Position numbers and translations under genes: made by a program
From: Camellia lanceoleosa
Taxonomy: Eukaryota; Streptophyta; Magnoliopsida; Ericales; Theaceae
Direction of reading: 5' to 3'
Assembly: GCA_025200525.1 (NCBI GenBank)
Contig: JANUSC010000051.1
Location: forward strand, 806,001 to 870,000
DNA: 64,000 nt
Shown: positions 1-9,888 of the stretch, piece by piece
Layout of the letters: every line of letters begins with the position of its first letter
Numbering within the stretch: the stretch's first letter is position 1
The notes under the pieces: model-generated
Databases searched by the model: none
What the model was told of the DNA's origin: nothing
What the model saw: the letters and a program-made list of their open reading frames with translations, nothing else

Positions 1-167
1 TCTCCGGGGCCAATGTAGGGAAGTACACATACACCCACAGCTGAGAAAAGCAATGCAGAGTGTGAGTACAAAGTGCTAAAGGCAGAATACAGAATGCAAA
101 GTGCGCCGTGTGTGTGCAGTGAACAAGTAATGAGGAGCAAAATGAAAATCAAGAGGACGGAATGTAC

Positions 168-824
168 CTCCCAGGCTCTCCAGTAGCCGCCAAGTAAGTC
201 CCCTCGTGTGCGAGAGACTGCGCTCATGTAGCAGTAAAGGGTAGCCAGGCCAGCGCCGCCCCAATCATACTGGCTCACCTGTGATAGGTCCACTAGAGCG
301 CTCAGTAAGTACAACCCTACCATGTTCCCTCTATCGGCGAACAAGGTGGTGCCGAGGAGGTACATGAGGAAACCGCGGGCATACTGCTCCGCCTCCTCAG
401 GAGTCTCAGGCTCCATCTGTGGCCGTCGGAAATGGGAAACAAACCAGGAGTATCGGACTCTCCCCGAACCTCTGTCTACGGGCGGGTGTGTCCCCAACAA
501 ATGCATCCAGGCAGCCTGCCACTCACCCATGTCCTCATCATAGGGAATGGGCCTACCGCCTAAGTCTAGGCCGGTGAGCATAGCAAAATCCAGCGGGGTC
601 ATGGTCATGTCCCCCGTCGCAGAAAAATGGAAGGAATTGGTAGTGTCCCACCACCTCTCTGCTAAAGCTGCTAATAGGGTCCTACTAATGAGGCAACGAG
701 TTAACCCTCTGCAGAATGGCCCAAATCCTGCAAGATCGACCAATCCCCGGACAGCTTCCGGAAGCTCAAAATACCATTCCCTTGCGGCGCCGGAGCCATA
801 TCCTCGAACTGTCCGAGAACGAAC
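168..824 (-). CDS. PMD exon 2, intact 219-codon coding block
   Basis: The acceptor is TGCAG before 824 and the donor is GAG followed by GTACAT at 167. Codon phase is 0 at both ends, as in the homologous exon at 52915-53580. The translation begins VRSRTVRGYGSG and contains WYFELPEAVR, AGFGPFCRGLTR, LAALAERWWDTT, TGDMTMTPLDF, MLTGLDLGG, QYARGFLMYLLG, LLSALVDLSQ and LLGGYWRAWE. Against the other copy the core motifs are conserved while the segment around residues 110-140 is shortened and divergent. That pattern resembles a protein-level constraint rather than neutral drift, though I could not compute it. The absence of stops over 657 bases contrasts with the broken exon 1. Confidence 0.85.
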
Positions 825-937
825 CTGCATTTAGAATCAATGCATGAATCAGCAAATGAAGTGAAAATGAGCTGTGTGCAAATAAAGCGAAAATAAGCTG
901 TGTGCAAATGAAGTGAAAACGGGCTGCGTGTTCAGTA

Positions 938-1830
938 AATTTGGTATTTAGGCTGCGTATTCAAAGTTTCAGTACATCTGAATTTGGGACCGTGTGTTCT
1001 ACTCAACATCAGTGGACTGTGCGTTTGCTTCAAGTTTGGGACTGCGTGTTCTACTCAACATCAGTGAACTGTGTGTTCGCTTCAAGTTTGGGACTGTGTG
1101 TTCTACCCAACATCAGTGAACTGTGTGTTCGCTTCAAGTTTGGGACTGCGTGTTCTACTCAACATCAGTGGACTGTGCGTTTGCTTCAAATTGGGACTGT
1201 GTGTTCTACTCAACATCAGTGGACTGTGTGTTCACTTCAAATTGGGACTGCGTGTTCTACTCAACATCAGTGAACTGTGTGTTCGCTTCAAGTTTGGGAC
1301 TGCGTGTTCTACTCAACATCAGTGGACTGTGCGTTTGCTTCAAATTGGGACTGTGTGTTCTACTCAACATCAGTGGACTGTGTGTTCACTTCAAATTGGG
1401 ACTGCGTGTTCTACTCAACATCAGTGGGCTGTGTGTTCGCTTCAAATTGGGACCGTGTGTTCTACTCAACATCAGTGGGCTGTGTGTTCGCTTCAAGTTT
1501 GGGACTGCGTGTTCTACTCAACATCAGTGAACTGTGTGTTCGCTTCAAGTTTGGGACTGCGTGTTCTACTCAACATCAGTGGACTGTGCGTTTGCTTCAA
1601 ATTGGGACCGTGTGTTCTACTCAACATCAGTGGACTGTGCGTTTGCTTCAAGTTTGGGACTGTGTGTTCTACTCAACATCAGTGAACTGCGTGTTCGCTT
1701 CAAGTTTGGGACTGTGTGTTCTACTCAACGTCTGTGGGCTGTGTGTTCACTTCAAATCTGGGCTGTGTGTTCGGTGCTTCAAGTTTGGGGCTGTGTGTTC
1801 TACTTTTTAATCGATTAAGTGTGTGTTCGC
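938..1830. repeat. 51/52-bp minisatellite in intron 1 of the antisense PMD gene
   Basis: About 16-17 copies of a 51- or 52-bp unit built around CTACTCAACATCAGTG and CTTCAA(G)TTTGGGACTG. Successive copies of ACTCAACATC begin at 1001, 1053, 1105 (as ACCCAAC), 1157, 1208, 1259 and 1311. Copies fade after about 1730. Long open frames in all three plus-strand frames are a by-product of the repeat. The array lies inside the intron between PMD exons 1 and 2. Confidence 0.93.
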
Positions 1831-2343
1831 TTCAAGACCGGGCCGTATGCTCGTTGAAGTCTCGAGTTTTGGAGACTACGTGTCCTACTCTTGGTCAAGA
1901 TATGTCTTTGTGTGCTCACTTTCAATCTCAAGTGTGTCTTGATGAATCAATGTTAGGAAAGTGTGTTCAATTTCTAACTAAGGTGCACCGCGTTCTCACA
2001 ATTATTCAATGCCAAGTGTTCGTGAAATTCAAGTGGCTAAGTCACATGCTCAAAATACAAATCTTGTCGTAAGCTAAACCGTGTGTCTAAGCATGGCAAA
2101 GGTACGAATGCACGAAGATCGAATAATAAAATACCTGCATCATAGGAGAGGTCTTTGCTCGACTCTCGTAGAAGATCCCGGTGCTCGATCGTTAAAATCG
2201 GTAAAATGACGGAAAGTGGCTCGCGAAGCCTATGAACCGTGGAGCATATCGACGGGAAGAAAGAAAGGCGAACCCGTGAAATACCATAAAGTCAAAATCA
2301 TCTCCGCAGGAAAACCTCCGTCGTGAGGAAAATGACCTGCCAT

Positions 2344-2835
2344 TGCGAGAAATCTGCAAAGAGGAGCAAAAATGAGCCAAATGGGCCAAAATTGGAAAAA
2401 GTCAACAAAAGTCAACTCTCGGGAAATGAAAAAGTCAACAAAAGTCAACCCCCGAGAAAATTTTCCAAATATTGAAACAAAGTTACCTCAAGTGGTGAAA
2501 ATGAGAAGAGAAGCCCCAAAGTCGAAATTTAGTCGCTTCAAAGTGCTTAAATCTGAAAGATTTCACGAAAACAACTTGCGTGGGAGGCCGAGGGACGCGT
2601 ATAAAATACAGATCTGAGAGAGAAAGTGGCCTAGAGAGCAAGAGGAAGAAGTTTTGCAACTTTGGGTGTGATTTCGGAGGCAATGGGGGTGCATATATAT
2701 TGAAAATGCCAAAATGACCATTTTGCCCCTGCTTTTGGGCAGGTGGCCGGCCGGCCACCTAACCTGGCTGGCCGGCCCCTCTACTTTTTGGCCTGGCCGA
2801 TGGCCTCCCCTAGGGCAAAGGGGTGGCCGACCACC
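2344..2835 (-). promoter_or_regulatory. Promoter and leader of the antisense PMD gene (A1)
   Basis: Reading on the minus strand from 2835: a GGCCGGCC-rich block (2735-2830), a TATA-like ATATATATGC at about 2702-2692, a CT-rich leader (CTCTCTAGGCCACTTTCTCTC near 2640-2610), four TTGAC elements at 2448-2401 spaced about 10 bp within each pair, then the ATG at 2343. The same order is present upstream of the copy at 52124, including a near-identical CT-rich stretch. TTGAC followed by C or T is the core of the W-box bound by WRKY factors; binding here is inference. Confidence 0.6.
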
Positions 2836-3748
2836 TTCCCCCCTCCCTCCCCTACCTCTCTGCAAATTTTGAGGAAAATCGGAGCTCCCGGGACCCGAAA
2901 AAGTTGAAGAAAAGTACACTTTCTGGCGCGAATTGCTCCGCTGAAACTTTAATTGCAATTATTGACATGTGTCTCATCGTTATTCATCGAAATCGGAGTG
3001 TATCCATTTTAATCATGTCGTGACCTCCCCGGAATGTAAATCAGAGGCCGCGATCAGGTTACCGTCGCCGGAATGCGCATTTTCCAGCTCGTTATTGTGC
3101 AACAACCGGGCATCCTGATTTGTGCTCATTTGTCATTATCTGGCTCCTAATTCGCATTCTCGTGATTGTTTTGCATTATCATACGCGATTTCTTGATATA
3201 CCGCACTTTCTGTGCATAAACATGCGTTGTCGCGCATTACCTTTCCTCGCGTTACGTTGCATTCGTTCGCCGGCACTGTGTGTGTCGAACTTTCGGAATC
3301 ATAGGAGTCACATGGAATATATGTTGTCGGCATATTGTTCTTGTTTCATTTCTCTATTTTTCAGGCACGATATTGTATGTACGGTTCATTTGAGGCTGGT
3401 GCGACCAGACGAATCGCGCAGGTATCGTATCTTCTCCGTGTGAGACGCGACGAGGATTGAATGATTCTCCGCATTCCTAACTGTATGAAATGTAGTTGTT
3501 TGCTTTGCATCCTTGCTTAAAACTGTTGCATCTATTTGTCAATACCTGCTTCATTACAGCTTGCTGCATTTGCATGATCATCTGGCTTCGCGCCTATCAC
3601 TTTGCATTTGGCCCCTGCCTGCGGGCACATATCTCTGTTTATCTCGTATGTTTGTCTAAGTCTTCGGCCTTGTCAAAAATGGGTCGTCTCTGGGCTTTGA
3701 CATTCACTCCCGTCACTTCTTGACTTCCGAGTTACGTCAAGAGGGCAA
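2836..3748 (+). other. 3' internal tail of element A1 with polypurine tract
   Basis: No convincing gene. The stretch 3360-3748 is homologous, reversed, to 49185-49560 of element A2. Shared words include GGTTCATTTGAGGCTGGTG, the CGACCAGACGAA-type block, and CACTCCCGTCACTT just before the LTR. The polypurine tract CAAGAGGGCAA (3738-3748) abuts the LTR start TGTAGACACC and corresponds to AAAGAGGGGCAAC in A2. This is the expected priming site for plus-strand DNA synthesis. Confidence 0.7.
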
Positions 3749-4064
3749 TGTAGACACCCCATTTTTGACCGACCTTAAGACTTCGACGTCACGGTTGAGT
3801 GCTCGGTGATGTTGCATCATGTGCTTGCTCAAGAGTTTTCAGAGTCGGCGCCCCTGCCTCCGACTCGAACCCTTTCTCTACCTTGTCTCGGTTTGCGAAC
3901 CCGGCTTGGTTTTCTCTGTTTTCTTTCCCAAGGGAAGGGAGTGGTCCAGTAGACTATCTCCCGGTGGCCGTGAGCTGCATTTCGTGGCCGTAGGCCATTC
4001 GCCCATTCGAACCGGTTCCGGTTTTGAGCCGTCGGGCGTGCCTCGGCTCGGGACCGCCCAACCA

Positions 4065-4600
4065 TCTCCGGAGTTCTCCGGTTTTGGCATGTGCCTCTGT
4101 TTTAGTGTTACGAGGGACAGGGCCCTGATGCCCACGCGGCGAACACCACTTGGTGCGGCGACCCATTTCGGGACCCCAAACCGGCGGTTTTGGTCGAGCA
4201 TTCATTGCATCGGCCTTCTCCGGTTTTTGATGGAGACCTCTGTTTAATATTTCGAGGAACCTGGGGCCCCGATGCCCACTTCCGTCAGATGCCACTTCGG
4301 TGCTCATAGCGGTTTTGGGACCCAAACCGAGCGGTTTTGGTCCCGAGCATTCATTTGCATCCATCTTCTCCGGTTTTGGCGGTACCTCTGTTTTGTCATT
4401 CCAGAGGACACTGGGTCGCGGATACCCACTTCGCCATTGCGAACACCACTTCCGCATTTCATTTGGATCCCGATTTGCTCGGTTTTGGCCGACGTTCATT
4501 TCTCATTAGTTTTGTTCAAACTTGGCGGTACCTCTATTTCAACATCGGGAAGATCACTTGGGGGTGGGAGGCCAGCAATTATCCCAGATAACGGTTTGCT
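4065..4600. repeat. About 145-bp tandem repeat in U3 of LTR-A1
   Basis: Four diverged units carry CTCCGGTTTTGG (or a variant) followed by a CCTCTGTTT-like block. They begin near 4076, 4219, 4369 and 4518. Units also share GATGCCCACTTC and CATTTCGG-type words. Tandem U3 repeats of this sort are common enhancer-like structures in LTRs; no function is shown here. Confidence 0.7.
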
Positions 4601-4689
4601 CCTCCGGAGCCCGTTTTGCTCATAGGGCCAATGTTGAACACCTTGGGGGTATTTTCTTCCAACCAAAGTTACATATCTGTGATGAGGGG

Positions 4690-4998
4690 ACCTGGGAGGA
4701 CCCTACCAACTACTGGTCGGCCAGGAACTGTGAGTTTCATTTTTGGGCCTCTCCTTCAAGCTCTATGTTGTGACTCCTGCTTCAGTGTTGCCAATTTCCG
4801 GCCTTGGAACCTTGTTGCACACATCTAGGAGGACACTTTGGTATGGTGGTCGGCCAGAAATTGTGCCTTTCATTTTTGGGCCTCTCCTTCAAGCTCTATG
4901 TTGTGACTCCTGGTTCAGTGTTGCCAAATTCCGACCCTGGGGCCTTATTCTACACACATGGGAGGACACTCTTGTATGGTGGTCGGCCAGAAATTTTG
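4690..4998. repeat. Two tandem copies of an about 157-bp unit in LTR-A1
   Basis: Each copy contains TGGTCGGCCAG, then TTTCATTTTTGGGCCTCTCC and CAAGCTCTATGTTGTGACTC. The copies lie at about 4707 and 4850. They lead into the GGCCGGCC cluster. Confidence 0.75.
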
Positions 4999-5014
4999 AA
5001 GTTGATTTTTGAGG

Positions 5015-5245
5015 TGGTGGCCGGCCATAGGAGGTGGTGGCCGGCCATGGTGGTGGTGGCCGGCCACCTTGAGCAAACTACTGGCCGGCCAGACTTGCTC
5101 GGCTGTTCGGTGTCCAGCTGCTTTTCAAAGTGTCTCCCTCACCCGGGGGACATTTCAGGAGGGAAAGATTGGATGCTTTCCCTCCCCTTTTACACCCCAT
5201 CTTCTTGCCTATTTGAAGGCCTCTCCCCCTCCTTCTTCAAGGTTA
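5015..5245 (+). promoter_or_regulatory. LTR-A1 core promoter region with GGCCGGCCA cluster
   Basis: Four GGCCGGCCA sites lie between 5028 and 5090, spaced irregularly. They are followed by a TATA-like CCTATTTGAAGG at about 5205 and a CT-rich stretch. In the other family-A LTRs the same position has clear TATA boxes: TATATAAGGGGAG (minus, about 34260-34248) and CTATAAAAGAGGGG (minus, about 48716-48703). The box in this copy looks mutated. Confidence 0.5.
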
Positions 5246-5509
5246 GAAGTTTTGGTCTCAAGAACACTTAACCAAATTCCCTCATTTTCATAGCTTTAAA
5301 CTCCAAAAAAGCTTCAAGTGTCAAGGCCATTCCTTCATCAACACCTAGCCTCACCATCCCTACCATCACTTCAGCAGCAAGGAGGTGAATTTCAGAGGTT
5401 GAGAAGCTACAAATCAGAGCCAAGAATCAAAGAGAGACAAGTCTTCAAGGGTAAGTCCTCAAAACCAACTTTTAGGGCATTTTCTTGATCCTTTTCTATA
5501 CTTTAATTG

Positions 5510-5780
5510 GTTGAGAATTGGGGCTCCGACCCCTACTGCTTTTGTGCTTAAAATGAGCCCCTCTACAACTTTGTAGAAGGGCTCAACCTCATTTGGTGTT
5601 TGTATACACTAGTTCCTTCAATATTCTTCAAGTTGGTAACATTTTTGCATGCTAAAATTGACCTATTTGTGTTGGTTTTTGGGGGTCCGACCCCTACTTA
5701 TTTTGTGCTTAAAATGAGCCTCTCTACAACATTGTAGATAGGCTCAACTTCATTTGGCCTTTGTATCTACCACCTCCTTC
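5510..5780. repeat. About 160-bp direct duplication in LTR-A1
   Basis: The block TGTGCTTAAAATGAGCC, CTCTACAAC and GTAGA-GGCTCAAC-TCATTTGG occurs near 5541 and again near 5704, each preceded by GACCCCTACT. A third, weaker trace (CGACCCCTACTGG) follows near 5847. Confidence 0.7.
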
Positions 5781-6404
5781 AAATTTCATCAAGTGTGCCA
5801 CTTTTGTATGCAATTTTTGACCTATTTGTGTTTGGTTTTAGGACTTCGACCCCTACTGGTTTTAGTCTTATTTTGACCCCCTTTACATGTTTCATGAAGA
5901 AGGTTTGGTCATTTGGTGTATAGATTGCATGTCTTAGGTTATACCCTCTTGTGGCTTCATTTTTGTCTTCTATTTCTAGCATACTTGTCTTATGATTTAG
6001 AGGCTGCCATCTTCTGCATATATGCTTATTTTTGGGCCCTCTTTCATGTTGTAGAAGAAAATTTTTCTATTTGAATTTTCTATATACTACTTGCTTTGAA
6101 AATCCTCTCTTTTACCGTATTCTTGCGAGCTTTTGTTGCCATATCTATGCTTGCATTTTGGCCATGTTTATTACTGAAAAATGCCATATTTGGGACTGCC
6201 TTGCTACTGTTCTTGCTGCCATGATCATATTTTGCATGTATAGCATGGCTATAGGCCATTTCGGGCTTAATTTAGACTTTCGGGATGAATGCATGCTTCG
6301 GGTGTCGTTTCGATTTGTTTCGGGGATGTTTTCCCCTTTATTTAGGTGCTGAAATTCCATTACCATGTTTGCATATCATTTCCCATGTCATTTGCATCAT
6401 TTTT

Positions 6405-7455
6405 GCATTGCCTCGGTTTGCGTGCCAAAGGGCGCACTTGGCACTTTCTTTTTCATTCCGGCAGCCTATGTGAGTGTGGTTGAGGCCCTCTCATGTTGGC
6501 GTAAGCCCAATTCGCATTTTCATGCTTGTATGCCATTGTCTCGATTTGCGTGTCCGCGGGCGCGCGTTTCGAGGCAGCTTCTTTTTTTACCCGACGGCCT
6601 CCTATGTGAGTGAGCTGAGGCTCTCCCATGTTGGTGTAAGTCCATCCCGGCATTCCGTATGCCATTTCATTGCATTTCATCATCGCCTCGATTTGCGCGC
6701 CTGTGGGCACGCGCTTCGAGGCACTTCGGTTTTATCCGATTTTCATTCTTTTATCATCGCCTCGATTTGCGCGCCTGTGGGCACGCACTTCGAGGCACCT
6801 CGGTTTTATCCGATTTTCTCCTTTCATCATCGCCTCGATTTGCGCGCCTGTGGGCACGCGTTTCGAGGCACTTCGGTCTTATCCGATTTTCATTCTTTTA
6901 TCATCGCCTCGATTTGCGCGCCTGTGGGCACGCACTTCGAGGCACCTCGGTTTTATCCGATTTTCTCCTTTCATCATCGCCTCGACTTGCGCGCCTGTGG
7001 GCACGCGTTTCGAGGCACTTCGGTCTTATCCGATTTTCATTCTTTCATCATCGCCTCGATTTGCGCGCCTGTGGGCACGCACTTCGAGGCACTTCGGTTT
7101 TATCTGATTTTCTCCTTTCATCATCGCCTCGATTTGCGCGCCTGTGGGCACGCGTTTCGAGGCACTTCGGTTTTATCCGATTTTCATTCTTTCATCATCG
7201 CCTCGGTTTGCGTGTCCGTGTGCACGCATTTCAAGGCACTTCGGTTTTATCCGATTTTGCATCGTACATCATCACCTCGGTTTGCGTGCCCGTGTGCACG
7301 CATTTCGAGGCACTCTAGTTTTATCTGATCTCCATTTTGGTTTCGTCTCGGTTTGCGCGCCTGTGGGCACGCACTTCGAGGCACTTCGGTTTTATCCGAT
7401 TTTCATCTTTCAGCATCGCCTCGGTTTGCGTGCGTGAGCGCATTTCGAGGCATCC
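6405..7455. repeat. 73/74-bp satellite-like array with 147-bp dimeric order
   Basis: Monomers open CGCCTCGATTTGCGCGCC and carry GTGGGCACGC, TTCGAGGCAC and TTTATCCGATTTTC. Their starts at 6684, 6758, 6831, 6905, 6978, 7052, 7125, 7199 and 7273 give spacings alternating 74 and 73. Alternate monomers differ consistently (GCGTTTCGAGG with TTCATTC, against GCACTTCGAGG with TTCTCC), so the true unit is a 147-bp dimer. Diverged outliers lie at 6413, 6537 and 7337-7440. Open frames here are repeat artefacts. Confidence 0.92.
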
Positions 7456-8901
7456 CATTTTCATAGCATTCATGTGTATTCATCCCAACATTGAGTTGTG
7501 CAAATCGCTCCTCGGCCATCATGCATCGATATGCGTGATTGGTGGCGCGAGGATGGGGACATGCATATACTTGTGAAATACACTGCTATGCCCTTCTCCT
7601 GCTCTCCGTTGCAGCAAAAATGAAGAATTATCGACTTTTGAATCGCACGCGCAATTCGAGGAAAAGCGCAAATGAGGCTAATCGGGGCATCGGTGGATTT
7701 CTGCGCCAGTACTACAACATACATCATCCTTGAGCGAGGCGGTCCACGGCTTGCATGCCCGGCTGACTTTCATAGTTAATTTGTTTAATTAATTAGAAAT
7801 TTGTAATATTTTTGACCGTAATATTTGGGATCATTATTCTTTTATTCGGACCCTCTGCGCGAGGGCACAACTGTAATAAGGGTGGGTGAGTGTGATGTAT
7901 GTCTTCCAACCCCCATTTCTTTCTCCCTTTTATTTATCTGCTTTGGATGGTTAGATATAGAGCATATTTCAATTAGCATACAGTATGACAGCATGTTTGC
8001 ATCATTCATCTGTATTGCATGCATCGGGCTCGGCGCATCATACAAACTGCATTTGTATTTCAATTCTAAGTTGAATACATGTTAGCCGTTGCATTTCATA
8101 TGCCATCTCTAGAATAGCCGAGCCTGCTATAGCTGCATTTTTGCATGTGTTGCATTAGGCATTCTGTATATTTTAGGATCATGCATGATTTCTAATAAGC
8201 TTTCTGTTTTGGCTTGGAGTACTCGGTAAGTGTTTATGCTTTAGCATCCTTGCATGTGTGCGAGTGTTGCCATGATAGCATGCTTGCCATGAGGCTAAAT
8301 GCTTATGTGATATAACTGCCTTGAGTGCCTGTGGGTGGAGGTTGAGTTATCTGAATTGGAGCAATTCATCAATTGTTTGTTAAGCCCACTAGATTGTGGC
8401 AAAATCAGATTTTAAGCCTACTGCGGGTAGCAAACCACCTTTCACAAACAAACATGAGATGTTTAGTTCCAATTCGACGGCCCGATCTATACTTGTTTCT
8501 TGCGAGCATCACATAGTAACCTAGGCTAATAACCGGAATAAGAGCATACAATGTTTTCAAAAACAGATATCATGGTTAGTAGAGGCCGGTCTTTGACCGG
8601 GCGAGAGGGGGTGCTCACGATGTGACCTTCCCTAATCGTACCTAAGTTCCCGAGCCAACTTTGGTGATGACGGACACGTGGCCTTTCGGCACCGAGTCAG
8701 GGTTTCCTAAATTTCCCATTTTAAAATATTTAGGTGGCGACTCTGTTATCTGGCAAAGCAGTCCATGTTTGGCACTTCTTTCAAAAAATCTGTTTTCCTT
8801 CAAAACGATTTGCCGAATTTGGACTCTTTGGTTCGAGATTGAGAACCGCAACAAAAAACCGAGTCCGAACTGTAGCGAGGTCCCCCGCGGGCGTTGTTAC
8901 A

Positions 8902-9606
8902 CTACCATGATAGCATGCTTACCATGAGGCTATGTGCTTATGTGATATAACTGCCTGAATGCCTATGGGTGACGGTTTGATTATTTGAATTGGAACAATT
9001 CATCGATTGCGAGTTTTAAGCCCACTTGAGAGTGGCAAATCACCATGTTTTCTAAGCCCACTTAAGGGTGGCAAAATCCATGTCTTAGCCTACTTGCGAG
9101 TAGCACCATCAAACCGTTTTCAAATAAACAAACATGAAATGTTTTGTTCCAACTCAGGCGATCTAATTTGTACTTGTATGCTGTGTGCATCACATAGTAG
9201 TCCTAGGCTAATAAACCGGAATAAGAGCACATGTGTTTTCAAAAACTCGATATCATGTTTAGTAGTGGCCGATCTTCGATTGGGCGAGCGGGGGTGCTCA
9301 TGAAATGACCTTCCCCAATCGTACCCAAGTTCCCGAGCCAAGGCAACTTTGGTGATGACGGACACGTGGCCTTAGGCACGAGTCAGGGTTTCCTAAATTT
9401 CCCCAAAACAAAATATTTAGGTGGCGACTCTGTATCTGGCAAAGCAGTCCATGTTTGGCACTTCTTTCTAAAAATCAGTTTTTCAAAACGATTTGCCGGA
9501 CTTGGACTCTTTAGTGATTTGTCAATCTCGTATTGCACTTTGCGAGATCAGATTAAGAACCGTAACATTGAGTCCGAACTGTAGTGAGCCCCAATGAACA
9601 AAACAG
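8902..9606 (+). mobile_element. Older family-A LTR tail fragment
   Basis: About 650 bp here repeat the tail of the LTR just to the left: CATGATAGCATGCTT at 8270 and at 8907, GTGGCGACTCTG at 8731 and 9422, GAGTCCGAACTGTAG at 8860 and 9570. This copy keeps a GATTTGTCAATCTCGTATTG-type insert that is also in the solo LTR at 30684 but absent from the first copy. It is therefore a separate, older LTR and not a simple local duplication. The junction with the next element is near 9606. Confidence 0.7.
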
Positions 9607-9888
9607 GATTCCCTCCCGGGACGTTCGGGGACGTCTATAGTCATTAACATTGAATATGTTATGGAATTATGGAATATGTGTAGCGGATTTTGTTGAAATT
9701 CAAAAGAATACATATTGATAATGTATAGTGGACTACATATGTAAGTTGTTCTCTTGAGAAGAGATGGAATGATTGGTAGTGGACCATGTTAATAAGTGTT
9801 GTATTGTAATCACGGTGAAAATTGAAAAGATCACAATTTTGAAACTTATATATCCAATTTTGGGGACGAAATTCTTTAAGGGGGGAAG
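9607..9888 (+). mobile_element. 3' internal end of a chromovirus-like element with polypurine tract
   Basis: The stretch ends GGGGACGAAATTCTTTAAGGG (9861-9881), then GGGAAG, directly before a family-B LTR. A terminal GGACGAAATTCTTTTAAG-like tract is typical of Tekay/Reina-type Ty3/Gypsy chromoviruses next to the 3' LTR (family knowledge). The rest of the internal region has been lost at the junction with the LTR-A fragment. Confidence 0.65.

Larger units (their letters stand above)
1..2343 (-). pseudogene. Antisense plant mobile domain (PMD) gene of element A1, partial, exon 1 damaged
   Basis: This is a PMD protein (the MAIN-like / PP7 long-form-like family; PF10536 expected). The exons on the minus strand are: exon 1 about 2343-2135, exon 2 824-168, exon 3 from 40 past the left edge. 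Introns are 2134-825 and 167-41, with GT-AG ends and phase 0 at the boundaries I could fix. Exon 2 (219 codons) is fully open and carries the family hallmarks ERWWDTT, ATGDMTMTP, DFAMLTGL and YDWGGA. Exon 3 starts LWVYVYFPTLAP. Exon 1 aligns with that of the copy at 52124, but its length is not a multiple of three and the frame that joins exon 2 has a TAA. The copy is therefore probably not functional as a whole. It lies opposite to the retrotransposon's sense strand. Intron 1 is swollen by a 51/52-bp minisatellite. Confidence 0.8.
1..8901 (+). mobile_element. Family-A LTR retrotransposon copy A1, 3' part (internal tail plus 3' LTR)
   Basis: The element runs in from the left edge. Reading on the plus strand: an antisense PMD gene (1-2343), a non-coding internal tail (to 3737), a polypurine tract (3738-3748), then a 3' LTR that opens TGTAGACACC and closes GTTGTTACA at 8901. 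The same order and related sequence recur reversed at 44072-58738, which makes the element structure convincing. The gag-pol part would lie left of the window, so the family cannot be proven. A long LTR and an antisense extra gene before the 3' LTR suggest the Tat/Ogre group of Ty3/Gypsy (inference). The 3' flank is CTACC; the matching TSD would be outside the window. Confidence 0.8.
3749..8901 (+). mobile_element. Family-A 3' LTR (5.15 kb) of element A1
   Basis: The LTR opens TGTAGACACCCC and ends GGGCGTTGTTACA. It is related to the solo LTR at 30684-34834 and the 3' LTR at 44072-49184 (both minus). It contains U3 tandem repeats, a TGGCCGGCCA cluster with a degenerate TATA region, a large 73/74-bp array, and a conserved U5-side tail with TCGGCAC, GGTGGCGACTCTG and GAGTCCGAACTGTAG. 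The extra length against the solo copy comes mostly from the internal arrays. I see no credible coding sequence in it. Confidence 0.85.

Noticed and set aside
941..1818. Long overlapping open frames (up to about 204 codons) on the plus strand
   Set aside because: They translate a 51/52-bp minisatellite and lie in an intron of the antisense PMD gene.
6474..7328. A 284-codon open frame on the plus strand
   Set aside because: It spans the 73/74-bp array and repeats the same peptide; no protein family, and an artefact of a stop-free repeat.
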